This document shows, piece after piece, positions 9,139 to 18,626 of a DNA stretch of 64,000 nt. Within the stretch, counting starts at the first letter, position 1; every line of letters starts with the position of its first letter. The DNA is taken from the NCBI GenBank assembly GCA_004172935.1, contig SDZD01000010.1, positions 62,001 to 126,000 of the forward strand, given 5' to 3'. The stretch is from a bacterium (GTDB lineage Bacteria; Armatimonadota; Abditibacteriia; Abditibacteriales; Abditibacteriaceae). Below the pieces are notes generated by a model, which saw only the letters and a list, made by a program, of their open reading frames with translations, searched no databases and had not been told where the DNA came from. The position numbers and the translations under genes were made by a program.

Positions 9139-9807
9139 ATGCTTGGCGAGAAGAGACAACCGGAAAGTCGCGGCGTGATAGGCATCCTATCGCGATTGGC
9201 ATTGCTGACGTTCGTTTTTCATATTCTCCTCTCGGTCTGGGATAAGGTGAGGCGTATTTGTGCCATCAAGAAGTCGGCTCCTGCCGCGACTATCTCCCCA
9301 AATAACGTCTCTATCGCGAAGAACAAGAAGCGAGGATTCTCACTTCAATTGCTCCTGTACGGGACGGTTGTTGCCGTGGGTATGGGTTATCGCAGCTGGC
9401 TACTGTGGCCGTATTTTCGCGCGTGCTATTTGGTGCCGTCGTGGGGTCAGACCGAAGGGGTCGTGCGCTCGGCGACTGTCGCGAGATCGTACTATGGTGC
9501 TAAGCAACGCTACTGGCAGGTGAAACCACTTTATTCTTATGAGGTGGGTGGGCGACATTTTGAGGGCACTCTATTCCAAGTCACTCCTCAGCTGACACAT
9601 GCCGAAGCATGTGCGACCTCATTGGAATTACTTGCTAAAGAACGGGTGCCGATCTACTACGATAAGAGCAATCCGGCATTTTCCACACTGATTATTCCAA
9701 CGGCGCATGATGTACTGATCGAGGTAGGTTTGATTGGTACTGTTTTCTTTCTCGTGGCTGGGCTTTACGTGTTCTGTCGTCTTATTATGCCTCGTCACTC
9801 AAACTAG
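9139..9807 (+). CDS. DUF3592-like membrane protein
   Basis: A 222-residue protein with three hydrophobic segments (about 10-30, 70-92, and 190-215). Between the second and third lies an extracytoplasmic beta-rich domain with the DUF3592 pattern: GQTEGVVRSATV, then YSYEVGGRHFEGTLF, then VPIYYDKSNPAFSTL. Function is unknown for the family. An in-frame TTG at 9118 would start within the acnA terminator, so the ATG at 9139 is chosen. It is close to the following gene (14 bases) and could be co-transcribed with it. Confidence 0.65.
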   Translation: MLGEKRQPESRGVIGILSRLALLTFVFHILLSVWDKVRRICAIKKSAPAATISPNNVSIAKNKKRGFSLQLLLYGTVVAVGMGYRSWLLWPYFRACYLVPSWGQTEGVVRSATVARSYYGAKQRYWQVKPLYSYEVGGRHFEGTLFQVTPQLTHAEACATSLELLAKERVPIYYDKSNPAFSTLIIPTAHDVLIEVGLIGTVFFLVAGLYVFCRLIMPRHSN

Positions 9808-9821
9808 ACCCCCTATCCACG

Positions 9822-11564
9822 ATGACAGTAGCCGAGCCACGATCAGATGACGAACTCCCCAACTTCAATGTCCGCGACTTTGCGCGGCGTTGGAAAGACG
9901 TGTGGGAGGGAGATGTCGAACAGCTCGAACACAACGGAACACAGCAGAAACTCCTCATCGAAAACGCGCCCGAAACGTGGCTTCGCGCCTTGGTACGCGA
10001 AGTTCCGGCCACGATATTATGGGCATTTTTAAATCCGAAGAGCAAAAGCGATTTCAACCAACTGCGCATTGATGGTAGGCAAATCGCGTTGCGTGGCTTT
10101 CAGCAGACGCCTTCCATCCTTCGCCATGCCACGGTTCAAAATCGGTTGGTAACATGGCTCGATAAACACCGCGAAGTAGCCCACCTGTTCCTGTTGCTAT
10201 GGCAGCAGAAAAACATCGAAGTGGTGCGTGCATTGGATGAGGATGTAGATGAAACAGCGCTCATCTATGTATTGAAGAAATATGGCGCGCTGGCGCCGTG
10301 GCTGGGCGCGGCATATCTTGGCTCGGAGCGTGTGTTCGCGGAGGTCGAGCGGCTACTTTCCCATCCCGAAACATGGGCGATAGAAGAAGAAAAGAGTGAA
10401 CCGACAACGGAAGAGGATGGGCCAGTAGGTGAGCCGGAAGCCGACTCTGAGGCAGCGCAGTTCTGGCATGAACGCGCGGCACAGTTGCAACGTGAACTAG
10501 ACATTCGGGCACGCGAACTAAAGTTGGCACGCGAAGAAAACACCGAAATCTCCACGTTACGAGAACGTATGCGGGCTTCGCAGAAGGAACTCGATAAAGT
10601 ACGCAAAGAGGAAAAAGGCCGCGAAACGGCATGGCAAAAGAAGCTTGAGCTGGCACAAAAAGCAGTGCTGACGCAATTAGATGGGCTGAAGAAGCATGAC
10701 GAGCGGGAAACGAGACGACTCCATGCCGCCGAGAAGACGCGCGACGAACTCGATTCGACCGTCAAGGTACTACGCAAACAGCTTCGCCATGTGAGCCAAC
10801 TACTTGAGGAACAGCAAAAGAAGAATGCTGCCCTCGAAGCCCGCTTAGCGAAAATCGAAGAAGAACAGGCGAAATTAGCGGCCCCCATTGTCGAGCCACC
10901 TCCAAAAGTGGCGCCCGTACGCAAAGCAGCAACTGGGCCTACCAAAGCAACGAAAATATCGCCGCTCGATGAAATTTTTCGTTGGATGGCGGATGGTCAC
11001 GAGTTCCGCATCACAGCACGCGAAGCGATACGTCACCTCGACAAAGGCGATGCCGAGTTCGCCTTTCGCGCTCAACTGGCACTCGAAGGCGTCGCCCCAG
11101 CCGACATCGCCAAAAAGAACGCTTTCCTGACCCGGATTCGCGAACAGGACGGCTACTATGTGCGCGTGCTAACCGAACCGACACAGCGCGCTCTGGTCGA
11201 TGCATCGAATGTGGTTCGCTCGACGAAAACCCGCTATGGGAAGGGCGAGCTGCGTAACCTGTTGAACCTGAAGACCGAGCTACGACGCCTCGGATTCTTC
11301 CCCATCGAAATGGTCGCCGATGCCTCGCTTCGTCATAACGTGGACGACATCAATGCCTACAACGAGATGGTTAATCGCGGCGAAGTCGAGGTCGTCACTC
11401 CCGGCACCGAAGCCGATGAGGTGCTGGTACGCAAATTTCGTAGCGGCGGCGGCTACGTCATCACTAACGACACCAAATTTCACTTCAAGGTCTCGCCCGC
11501 TTTAGCGCCTCCCTCGCTATCATTTCGGGTTTCGGCGGGATTGGTTACGGTTGACGATTTTTAG
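9822..11564 (+). CDS. Coiled-coil protein with C-terminal NYN/PIN-like ribonuclease domain
   Basis: 580 residues in four parts. Residues 1-190 are predicted helical with no family I recognise. Residues about 205-365 are a long charged coiled coil rich in Glu/Arg/Lys heptads. About 390-450 is a small helical domain. The C-terminus (about 455-580) resembles an NYN/Zc3h12a-like nuclease: ALVDASNVVRS with Asp460, then acidic positions in EADEVLVRKF, then GGGYVITNDTKF. This fold cleaves RNA using clustered acidic residues. The partner genes are uncertain; it overlaps the 3' end of a convergent macrodomain gene by 20 bases. Coiled coil plus nuclease suggests an oligomer. Confidence 0.75.
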   Translation: MTVAEPRSDDELPNFNVRDFARRWKDVWEGDVEQLEHNGTQQKLLIENAPETWLRALVREVPATILWAFLNPKSKSDFNQLRIDGRQIALRGFQQTPSILRHATVQNRLVTWLDKHREVAHLFLLLWQQKNIEVVRALDEDVDETALIYVLKKYGALAPWLGAAYLGSERVFAEVERLLSHPETWAIEEEKSEPTTEEDGPVGEPEADSEAAQFWHERAAQLQRELDIRARELKLAREENTEISTLRERMRASQKELDKVRKEEKGRETAWQKKLELAQKAVLTQLDGLKKHDERETRRLHAAEKTRDELDSTVKVLRKQLRHVSQLLEEQQKKNAALEARLAKIEEEQAKLAAPIVEPPPKVAPVRKAATGPTKATKISPLDEIFRWMADGHEFRITAREAIRHLDKGDAEFAFRAQLALEGVAPADIAKKNAFLTRIREQDGYYVRVLTEPTQRALVDASNVVRSTKTRYGKGELRNLLNLKTELRRLGFFPIEMVADASLRHNVDDINAYNEMVNRGEVEVVTPGTEADEVLVRKFRSGGGYVITNDTKFHFKVSPALAPPSLSFRVSAGLVTVDDF

Positions 11565-12030
11565 AATTGGGTGGGCGGAATTTGACGACTTTTATATGCA
11601 AATCGCCTTCGAGTTTCTTGAGTTCGTCGAGGATGAAATCGAGGGCTTTATCTTGCGAGAAACTACCCGCTCCGGCCCCGATTATGGGCAGAGCCAACGA
11701 TTTGAAGCCCTGTTGTAGCGCCAATTGAACGGTGTTGCGGACAGAAGCGCGAATAGAAAATTCGCTGGCGCGCCACAGACCGTTTATACCCGCAACATGG
11801 ATGATGGCCTTGAATGGGAGGCGGCCTGCCCCTGTGAGAACGGCATCGCCGAGGGGAATGGGGCGTTTGGGCAACTGCTGGAACGGGGCATAACCAGCAC
11901 GCTTTTTAATGGCGCCCGAAACACCGTGCGGCCATAGCAGCCACCAGGGGATGATATTGCGATTCCAGGCATTGACGATAGCCTCGACATCCTGATCGAG
12001 CAAATCGCCTTCGACAACTTCGACGTTCAT
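11545..12030 (-). CDS. Macrodomain protein
   Basis: A 161-residue stand-alone macrodomain, the fold that binds or hydrolyses ADP-ribose and its derivatives. Visible features: an N-terminal beta strand ending GDLLDQDVEAIVNAWN (binding-site Asp and Asn), the loop with GVSGAIKKRAG, and the phosphate-binding loop LPIIGAGAGSFSQDKA. It is the last gene of a probable operon with the ATPase (39-base gap) and aldo-keto reductase. Whether it removes ADP-ribose from protein, RNA or metabolites cannot be decided here. Confidence 0.87.
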   Translation of the reverse strand: MNVEVVEGDLLDQDVEAIVNAWNRNIIPWWLLWPHGVSGAIKKRAGYAPFQQLPKRPIPLGDAVLTGAGRLPFKAIIHVAGINGLWRASEFSIRASVRNTVQLALQQGFKSLALPIIGAGAGSFSQDKALDFILDELKKLEGDLHIKVVKFRPPNSKNRQP

Positions 12031-12069
12031 AGAGATTTTCGCGGAGGTAGGCGTAGTGTGACTTGGTAT

Positions 12070-12897
12070 TCACAAACGGCGTAAGAACGATTCGGGGGCA
12101 CTCCAAAAAGCGCTCCACAGGCGCACGCTGGCGAGGTCTTCCCACTCGCATTTGCTCGGCGGGGCGGCATCGAAGTCGAGAATCTGGGCGCCATCCATTC
12201 GCAGTACCAGTGGCGAATGGGTGGCAATGATGAATTGGCTACCTGCTTCGACGGCGTCCTTGACGAGTTTGAGGAACGCCATCTGGCGTAGTGGAGAAAG
12301 CGCGGCTTCGGGCTCATCGAGCAGATACAATCCCGGCGCCGAAATACGAGAACGGAAGGCACTCAGGAAGGCTTCGCCATGCGACTTGGCATCGGGGTCA
12401 CGCCCATAGCGGGCGTCGAGTTCGTAGATTTGCCCGCGAATAAAGCCGATGGCACGCTGGATGGCTTTGTTGGCTTCGACATTCTCGCCCATCTCTGCTT
12501 CATAGCCAGCGATTTGCTCCTGCAACTCGCGCTTCATGGTGCTGATGCGGCCCTGAAAACCGAAAAAATCTTCGGCGCGAAAAAAGAAGCCGTGGCGCGC
12601 ACGCCGTGACCAGACGAGACGCATAGTATTCGCCAGCCGATTGACACCGCTCAAAGTGGGGTCTTGCTCGACTTCGCGCGCGCCCATAGTGGGTAAGGCA
12701 CACGAGAGCGCCAACGCTTCCAACAAAGTTGATTTGCCCGCTCCATTTTCGCCCGCGAAGAAAGTGACGGGGCATTCCAATTTCACCTGAAGACCCGCAC
12801 TGATGAGGGGCAGATTGAACGGGAATTGCGTGGTGGGCGCCTCGGTAGAAGGCGCAATTTCAATCGAGCGCAACCACAGCGGCGTCAAATCGAACAT
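12070..12897 (-). CDS. AAA/ABC-type ATPase, COG3910-like
   Basis: 275 residues with a complete ABC-class nucleotide-binding site: Walker A GENGAGKS (49-56), a signature-like SHGEAFLSAF (172-181), Walker B YLLDEPEAAL (Asp194, Glu195) and the switch His227 in IIATHSPL. A short helical insertion (about 118-165) replaces the long coiled coil of SMC/RecF relatives. COG3910 members are widespread and poorly characterised. The preceding reductase gene ends only nine bases away and the macrodomain follows, so the three are probably one transcript. Confidence 0.87.
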   Translation of the reverse strand: MFDLTPLWLRSIEIAPSTEAPTTQFPFNLPLISAGLQVKLECPVTFFAGENGAGKSTLLEALALSCALPTMGAREVEQDPTLSGVNRLANTMRLVWSRRARHGFFFRAEDFFGFQGRISTMKRELQEQIAGYEAEMGENVEANKAIQRAIGFIRGQIYELDARYGRDPDAKSHGEAFLSAFRSRISAPGLYLLDEPEAALSPLRQMAFLKLVKDAVEAGSQFIIATHSPLVLRMDGAQILDFDAAPPSKCEWEDLASVRLWSAFWSAPESFLRRL

Positions 12898-12906
12898 GAA
12901 ACCCAG

Positions 12907-13974
12907 TTAACCCTTATTACCCAACCATTCGGGATGTTGCGCGGTGCCGTCAAAGCGCTCGCTGGTTTTGAAAAGTTCGTATTTGCCCTGTGCGGCGGGG
13001 ACTTTAGTTTTCGCCAATAGCGCGTCCTGTTCGGCGGGTGTCATGACGCGGAAAGTCTTGGCGGCGTTGAGCGCCTGATTGAGTACCGCCATCGAGTCGC
13101 ACCCGGTGATGAGCACCGACAGCGGCTGGGACATGCCAAAGTGCAGCAGTTGGGTGGCGGTCGCAGTGCCCGATTTCTTCATGTGGTCGAGGATGAAGTG
13201 GTCGCCGAAGGTTTTCATGCCCAGAGTCGCGGTGCCATGCGCAGCAGAAACGGGAATGACGTTGCGGGTAAAGGAGCGAAAATGCGCGTCCATCACATTG
13301 ACGGGATGCTGCACAGCGTCAAAGTGGAAACCATGTGCATCGGCCACATTGTACATCTCCAGATGAATATTAGGGTTCTTGTGGCCTGTGAATCCGATGT
13401 AGCGAACCTTGCCCGCTTTTTGCGCTTCGAGGGCAGCGTGAATGGCACCATCAGGGGCGAAAATGCGGTCGGGGTCTTCGTAGCGCAAAATCTCGTGAAA
13501 TTGGAGCAGATCGACGTGGTCAGTTTTTAGGCGGGCCAACGATTCGTCGATTTGACGGGAGGCTACCGATTTGGGTCGCCCATCAATCTTGGTCATCAGA
13601 AACACTTTGTCGCGCCGCCCACCCGCGAGGGCTTTGCCCATGCGTATTTCGCTGAGTCCATCATGGTAATCCCAGCAATTATCCATAAAGTTGATTCCAG
13701 CATCTATGGCGGCGTGCATGATGCGGATAGAGGCGTTTTCTTCGCTCTGCTTGCCAATATGAAATCCACCCAGCCCAATCAGCGATACCATCTCGCCCGT
13801 TTTGCCCAGCGCTCGATAGGGCATGTCGCCACGCTTTTCGGTGCGCGGAATAGGCGGCATCTTAGTCGCCGACAACGGCGCGGCTTCAGCAACAGCGGCG
13901 GATAAGAGAGTTTCGGAGGCAGCGAAAGCCGCCGCGCCTACAGCAGCACTTCCCAAAAAATCACGGCGATTCAT
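12907..13974 (-). CDS. Tat-exported aldo/keto reductase
   Basis: A 355-residue aldo/keto reductase with a twin-arginine signal (MNRRDFLGSAAVGAAAF). The catalytic tetrad of the family is visible as Asp and Tyr in NFMDNCWDYH, Lys in FLMTKIDG and His in LLQFHEI. The C-terminal part has the cofactor-binding region around VLITGCDS. The Tat signal implies export of a folded protein with bound nicotinamide cofactor, which is odd for this family but common in Planctomycetes and Armatimonadota-like genomes. It leads a probable operon with the ATPase and macrodomain genes. Confidence 0.85.
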   Translation of the reverse strand: MNRRDFLGSAAVGAAAFAASETLLSAAVAEAAPLSATKMPPIPRTEKRGDMPYRALGKTGEMVSLIGLGGFHIGKQSEENASIRIMHAAIDAGINFMDNCWDYHDGLSEIRMGKALAGGRRDKVFLMTKIDGRPKSVASRQIDESLARLKTDHVDLLQFHEILRYEDPDRIFAPDGAIHAALEAQKAGKVRYIGFTGHKNPNIHLEMYNVADAHGFHFDAVQHPVNVMDAHFRSFTRNVIPVSAAHGTATLGMKTFGDHFILDHMKKSGTATATQLLHFGMSQPLSVLITGCDSMAVLNQALNAAKTFRVMTPAEQDALLAKTKVPAAQGKYELFKTSERFDGTAQHPEWLGNKG

Positions 13975-14051
13975 GTTGGGGAGGAGTTAGCAAAGGGAGT
14001 TCCCTAATCACTACAAGCGTGAGGGGAATCACGAGGACACAACCGTACTAT

Positions 14052-15104
14052 TTACGGTGCGGCAGCGCGCTCTTGTTCGGCGAGGCGGATATTCTTCAGG
14101 TGTTGCGAATAAGAGTTGGTGAAGCGGTGGCGTTTCAATTTGGGCGACAGCACATAATAGAGCGCGTTGGTGGTAGCAGGTTTGGCGGCGGCTTTGAGGG
14201 CCGCAGCGCCGGGGTTACAAATCGGGCCGGGGGGCAAACCATCGGTGAGATAGGTGTTGTAGGGCGACTTGAATTTGTAGTCAGCGTAGGTCATACGCTT
14301 TTTGGCGCCTTTACCCTCCAGAATGCGCGCGTACAGAATGGCAGCATCAATTTGCAAACGCATCGGCGCGTTGAGGCGATTCAGGATGACGCCCGCGACG
14401 ACAGGCATCTCTTCGGAGGAAGCGGCTTCGCGCTCGATAAGCGAGGCCATAGTGACGATCTGGCGCGTTGTCAACACTTTACCATTCACCTTAGGGAAGG
14501 GGCGTGGTAGCTCCTTCAAGGTTTTGTCGAACTGTTTTTGCAGTCGAGCAGTGAGGCTTTTAGCGCTGCCTTGAAAGGGCAAGTCGTAGGTTTGCGGGAA
14601 CAGCGTGCCCTCGTAAGGCGAATCTTTTCCGGCGGGGTACACCAAGTCCTGAAACTCATCGGCATGAACGAAGCCGTTCTTTTTAAGACGCGCAGCCATT
14701 TGAAAGCCAGTGAAGCCTTCCGGGAAAGTGACGCGCCCCAGCGTTGGGCCTGCCTTGAAAATTTTGGCGAGGTCGAGCGGCGACGCCGCATCGGGCAAGG
14801 CATAAATGCCCTTACGGATGGTTTCCAGACCAACAGTGGTGGCGACTTCCTCGAATGCTGAGGCATCGCGCACTTTGCCAGTCTTTTGCAATCGTCCTGC
14901 GAGGGTTGAAACGCCCCAATCGGCGGGAACACGCGCGATGAGTTCAGGCATGGGCATAGCACCAAACCGCATGATATGGCGCTTCTCTTCTAGGCGTTTC
15001 CAGTAGGAAAACGCGCCAAATCCAACGCCTCCGAGTATTACGAGCCAGACCAGAAAAACTGGCCACTTGGAACGGGGGCGGTGTAGCGACTGAGGTGAAT
15101 CCAT
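14052..15104 (-). CDS. mltG: Endolytic murein transglycosylase MltG
   Basis: Cleaves nascent glycan strands and so sets peptidoglycan chain length; anchored in the inner membrane facing the periplasm. The 350 residues have an N-terminal membrane helix (about 14-34), LysM-like and YceG domains, and the family motifs YEGTLFPQTYD (164-174) and ASLIEREA with the catalytic glutamate at 224 (Glu218 in E. coli MltG). The usual C-terminal signature GPICNPGAAALKAA and YYVLSPKLKRHRF is present. It is not next to ruvX or tmk as in many bacteria; 77 bases separate it from the downstream reductase gene. Confidence 0.94.
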   Translation of the reverse strand: MDSPQSLHRPRSKWPVFLVWLVILGGVGFGAFSYWKRLEEKRHIMRFGAMPMPELIARVPADWGVSTLAGRLQKTGKVRDASAFEEVATTVGLETIRKGIYALPDAASPLDLAKIFKAGPTLGRVTFPEGFTGFQMAARLKKNGFVHADEFQDLVYPAGKDSPYEGTLFPQTYDLPFQGSAKSLTARLQKQFDKTLKELPRPFPKVNGKVLTTRQIVTMASLIEREAASSEEMPVVAGVILNRLNAPMRLQIDAAILYARILEGKGAKKRMTYADYKFKSPYNTYLTDGLPPGPICNPGAAALKAAAKPATTNALYYVLSPKLKRHRFTNSYSQHLKNIRLAEQERAAAP

Positions 15105-15238
15105 ATTGGGAAAGCGCCGTAGTTTGGCAAAGCCTGTTCCACCTTGTCACAGTACATCCTTTGTCCTGCAAAGTAGCGGGGTCTCGTGTGAAAAATGAGC
15201 ATTTACACATCTTCCGCCGCTGATTCCCACGAGGCCCT

Positions 15239-15685
15239 TTATTTCGGTTTGAGCCACTTCGCCATCATAATCGTTCTCGAGCTGACGTAGAAGTCCTGCT
15301 TCTCGTAAAAACTCTGCGCACCGCTATCTCGCGCTGTGTAGAGGTAAATTTTCTCGACTCCCCTACTCTTCAAATTCTGCTCCAGTTGCTCCATCAAAGC
15401 TGTACCAACTCCACTGCGTTGCTGCTGCGTGGCAACACACATCTCCTTCAGGTAAAAGTGCTGGCTCTGGTCCCATTGTTCACCGTATCCCAACGCGAAG
15501 GCGACGGTTTCGCCCTCGACTTTGGCGAGAAGGCCATAAAAATTGGGCGTGCGAAAACACTCGTCCAATCGCTGCACGACGGCTTCGGGACGCCAACTCT
15601 CGTTCCAGGGCGGGCTATTGAACACAGTCACGAACAACTCGACGCAGTGCGTCAAATTGTCGGCATTAATGGCATAAAACTCCAT
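15239..15685 (-). CDS. GNAT family N-acetyltransferase
   Basis: A 148-residue acetyltransferase: the acetyl-CoA pyrophosphate loop QQQRSGVGTALME follows the strand FYLKEMCVA, and the C-terminal YTARDSGAQSFYEKQDF matches the GNAT motif B region. Substrate unknown. Its start lies four bases after the stop of the class-I amidotransferase gene, so the two form an operon. Confidence 0.88.
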   Translation of the reverse strand: MEFYAINADNLTHCVELFVTVFNSPPWNESWRPEAVVQRLDECFRTPNFYGLLAKVEGETVAFALGYGEQWDQSQHFYLKEMCVATQQQRSGVGTALMEQLEQNLKSRGVEKIYLYTARDSGAQSFYEKQDFYVSSRTIMMAKWLKPK

Positions 15686-15689
15686 GCGC

Positions 15690-16421
15690 CTACTTTTTGC
15701 GGGCCTTGGAAATCAGCCATTTGAAAATGGCATCGAAGGCCGGATAATAGGGAGAACACTCTTCGGGGTGGAAGATGACACCGAGAATGGGGCGCCCATC
15801 ATCGGCTTCGAGGGCTTCGATGGTGCCATCGGTGGCGCGCGCCGAAACCCGCAAACCTTCGCCAATGCGCCCCGGTGCCTGATGGTGGAACGAATTAACC
15901 GCCATCGAATCGACGGGGAACAGTTTGTGCAGCATGGTGTTCGGCTCCAGTGAGATGGTGTGCAGCAACAGCCCGGCCATGCCCTGCGATTCGTGCTTAA
16001 CCCACTCGTCACCAGCGGGAATATGCTGAACGAGGTCGCCGCCAAAGGCAATGTTAATCAACTGGCAACCGCGACAGATGCCCAAAATCGGCAAACGCTT
16101 CTTGAGCGCAAAATCGACGGCGAGTAATTCGGTGGCATCGCGCGCCGGGTCTTGGTCGAACGATTTGGGGTGTGGTTGGGCGCCATAAACCAACGAATGG
16201 ATGTCGCCGCCACCTGTCAATAACAGGGCATCAGCCACAGCCAACGAAGCGCGCGTGGCGTCCTTGTCGCCGTGTGGCGGCAATAGCAGCGGCACTCCGC
16301 CTGCGCGAATGACTGCCGCGACATACTGCTCGTCGGAGCCGACTTTGGTGCTTTGGGCGTCGTCGCCGCGCGAAGGGAATAAGGTGCGTCCACTCGAAAT
16401 GAGAATGATGGGCCGAGGCAT
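15690..16421 (-). CDS. Gamma-glutamyl hydrolase family protein (peptidase C26, PuuD-like)
   Basis: A class-I glutamine amidotransferase-like hydrolase that cuts gamma-glutamyl bonds; PuuD releases GABA from gamma-Glu-GABA in putrescine breakdown. The nucleophile Cys is in ILGICRGCQLINIAFGG and the His/Glu of the triad in IFHPEE. The start at 16421 gives 243 residues and is preferred over 16502, because the longer version would begin inside the terminator of the upstream efflux gene. No other putrescine genes are nearby, so the in vivo substrate is uncertain. Confidence 0.87.
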   Translation of the reverse strand: MPRPIILISSGRTLFPSRGDDAQSTKVGSDEQYVAAVIRAGGVPLLLPPHGDKDATRASLAVADALLLTGGGDIHSLVYGAQPHPKSFDQDPARDATELLAVDFALKKRLPILGICRGCQLINIAFGGDLVQHIPAGDEWVKHESQGMAGLLLHTISLEPNTMLHKLFPVDSMAVNSFHHQAPGRIGEGLRVSARATDGTIEALEADDGRPILGVIFHPEECSPYYPAFDAIFKWLISKARKK

Positions 16422-16463
16422 CGCTTCCAGTTTGGCGTCGAGATGGGCACAACGAGCAAAGAA

Positions 16464-16500
16464 AACGGGCGAGATTCCCGTGGAAATCGCGCCCTTTTTC
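16464..16500. terminator. Terminator after the efflux pump gene
   Basis: Arms 16467-16476 and 16485-16494 pair with one mismatch; T-rich runs on both sides (CTTTTTC on the plus strand, GTTTTCTTT on the minus strand) allow use by the minus-strand MFS transcript. Confidence 0.6.
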
Positions 16501-16512
16501 AATTCAGCTTTT

Positions 16513-18153
16513 TTAGTGAGCGTCGGCAGCAGCAGCGGCAGCCGATGGGCTGGTCTTCGACCGCATCAGGAATACACAGGGCGATACGAGCAACATCGCA
16601 GCGCCAATCAACAAGAAGGAGTTGGCAAACGAGAGAACCTGCGCCTGGGTTTGCACGGTGCGCTCGATCATCGACAGGGCAGCACTCTGAGCTGTGGGCA
16701 AGTCAAAGCCACGAGCCTGGAAGTTCGCGATAAGGCCGTTGTACATGGTATCGAAAGCAGGATTACCCTGATAGACGTTGGAAACCAAATCGGCGCGGTG
16801 AACCTGCGTCTGGTTGGTGATGAATGTACTGAGCGAGGCGATTCCAAATGAGCCGCCCAACTGACGCATCAGGTTGAGCATAGAAGCACCTTGAGGAATT
16901 TCGGGGCCTTTGAGGGTCGAGAACGCCGCAAGGTTGATGGGGGTGAACAACATTCCCAGTCCTAGACCGCGAATGATGAGAGCGAAGCGTGTATCGGCCT
17001 CTCCACTCTGCGCCGTCAGATGCCCCAAATCCCACATCGAATACACGAACAGTAGCATTCCGGCGATGATGATGATGCGCGGCGAGATCACCTGCTTTTT
17101 GCCGTTCAGTAAGCGTCCGCAAGCGATGGCCGCAAATCCTGTCGCGATAGCACCGGGCATCAGCACCAATCCTGTGACGGTGGGGGTAAAACGCAAGATG
17201 GATTGAGCGAACAACGGGAAGATAAAGATACCACCGTAAAGACCGAACCCTAACGCACCGAACAGAACCATCGCGGCGCTGAGGTCGCGGTTTTTCAACA
17301 CGCGCAGGTTCACGATGGGCGCTTTATTACGCGGCGACAACTCCCACCACAAAAATATGCCGAGGGCGATAATGCCTATGATGGTGAGACGCAAAATCAT
17401 TGCGCTCTCGAACCAGTCATCGGCGTTGCCTTCTTCCAGAACATACTGCAAGCTGGCCAACCCCACCGTCAAAAGCCCAACACCCCACCAATCGACGCTC
17501 GATATTTTCATAGCGTGCTTGGAATCGGTCAGAAACGAAGCGACGATACCCAGCGAGAACAGGCCAATGGGCAAGTTCACGAAGAAAATCCACGGCCACG
17601 AATAGTTATCGGTGATGTAACCGCCCAAAGTTGGGCCAATGGTGGGCGCCACGATGATGCCCAACACATAGATAGATTGAACTGTACCTTGTTGTTCGCG
17701 CGGAAAGATTTCGCGGATGGTACTTTGAGCCGTCGATAACAGCGCTGCACCACCAGCGCCCTGCAAGATGCGCCAGAATACTAATTCGCCCAATTCACGC
17801 GACGTGCCGCAGAAGAACGAGGCGATCAAGAACAGGATGATGGAGCCGCTCAGATAACGCCGACGACCAAAGCGGGCCGACAGCCACGCAGTCATTGGCA
17901 AAACCACCACGTTCGACAGGATGTAGCCGGTCGAAACCCAGCCGATTTCCTGCGAGGTCGCGCCAAGGTTGCCCGCCATCTGTGGCATAGCCACGTTAAC
18001 GATGGTGGTATCGAGAACTTCCAAAATCGCGGCGGTGATTAAGCCCGCGAGAATCAGCCAGCGGTAGGGGGATAACTCCTCTTCGTCCTCAATAGGCGCA
18101 GGAGCTGGGGCGGGTGCTGAGGCCGCGCTCTTTTCTAAAGTTTGTTCAGCCAT
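16513..18153 (-). CDS. DHA2-family MFS drug efflux transporter (EmrB/QacA type)
   Basis: 546 residues with the 14-helix arrangement of the DHA2 family. Motif A appears as ARFGRRRYLSGS after helix 2, and motif C (GPTLGGYITDNYSWPWIFFVNLPIG) in the helix 5-6 region. The N-terminus starts with about 30 cytoplasmic residues rich in Ala/Pro/Glu. Expected to expel hydrophobic drugs in exchange for protons. A MarR regulator gene precedes it by 17 bases, the classic local repressor/pump pair; no EmrA-type periplasmic adaptor is present. Confidence 0.92.
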   Translation of the reverse strand: MAEQTLEKSAASAPAPAPAPIEDEEELSPYRWLILAGLITAAILEVLDTTIVNVAMPQMAGNLGATSQEIGWVSTGYILSNVVVLPMTAWLSARFGRRRYLSGSIILFLIASFFCGTSRELGELVFWRILQGAGGAALLSTAQSTIREIFPREQQGTVQSIYVLGIIVAPTIGPTLGGYITDNYSWPWIFFVNLPIGLFSLGIVASFLTDSKHAMKISSVDWWGVGLLTVGLASLQYVLEEGNADDWFESAMILRLTIIGIIALGIFLWWELSPRNKAPIVNLRVLKNRDLSAAMVLFGALGFGLYGGIFIFPLFAQSILRFTPTVTGLVLMPGAIATGFAAIACGRLLNGKKQVISPRIIIIAGMLLFVYSMWDLGHLTAQSGEADTRFALIIRGLGLGMLFTPINLAAFSTLKGPEIPQGASMLNLMRQLGGSFGIASLSTFITNQTQVHRADLVSNVYQGNPAFDTMYNGLIANFQARGFDLPTAQSAALSMIERTVQTQAQVLSFANSFLLIGAAMLLVSPCVFLMRSKTSPSAAAAAADAH

Positions 18154-18170
18154 AATCGTATTTCGCTTCC

Positions 18171-18626
18171 TTAAATCAAGCGCCCCAGCAACTCCCGCAA
18201 CTGCTCTCGTTCCTGGTCGGATAGTGCCGAGAAGATTTCGTCTTCGACTTCATCGGCGATTTGGCGCGCCCGCGCCAATGTGACTTGGCCTTGCTCTGTC
18301 AATTGAATGAGATAAGCGCGTCGATCTTCGGGGTGGCGTTCGCGCTTCACATCGCCGCTCTTTTCAAGTTCATCGACCAAGGCGACCATTGTAGTGCGAT
18401 CAATCCATAACAGGCGCCCCAACTCGATTTGTGTTTTGGCGCCATCTTCCAACAAAATCAAAGCGCCATAGTGCCTCGATTTCAAGCAAGAACCACTCAT
18501 GCGATTCTCAAAGGAATCACGCACCTTTTGAGAGGCACGGCCCAAAATAGCTCCTGTCCAGCGCATCAGGGGTTCGGGCACGATGCGCTTTTCTTCGTAG
18601 CCATCTTCTTTTAATTCGTCAGTCAT
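18171..18626 (-). CDS. MarR family transcriptional regulator
   Basis: 151 residues with the MarR winged helix: the recognition region IELGRLLWIDRTTMVALVDE and the wing KRERHPEDRRAYLIQLTEQG with the conserved DRR. First gene of the operon with the DHA2 pump, so it probably represses the pair and responds to a pump substrate. An imperfect dyad TAACGATTCATCGAGTTA at 18645-18662, 19 bases upstream of the start codon, is a candidate operator. Confidence 0.92.
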   Translation of the reverse strand: MTDELKEDGYEEKRIVPEPLMRWTGAILGRASQKVRDSFENRMSGSCLKSRHYGALILLEDGAKTQIELGRLLWIDRTTMVALVDELEKSGDVKRERHPEDRRAYLIQLTEQGQVTLARARQIADEVEDEIFSALSDQEREQLRELLGRLI

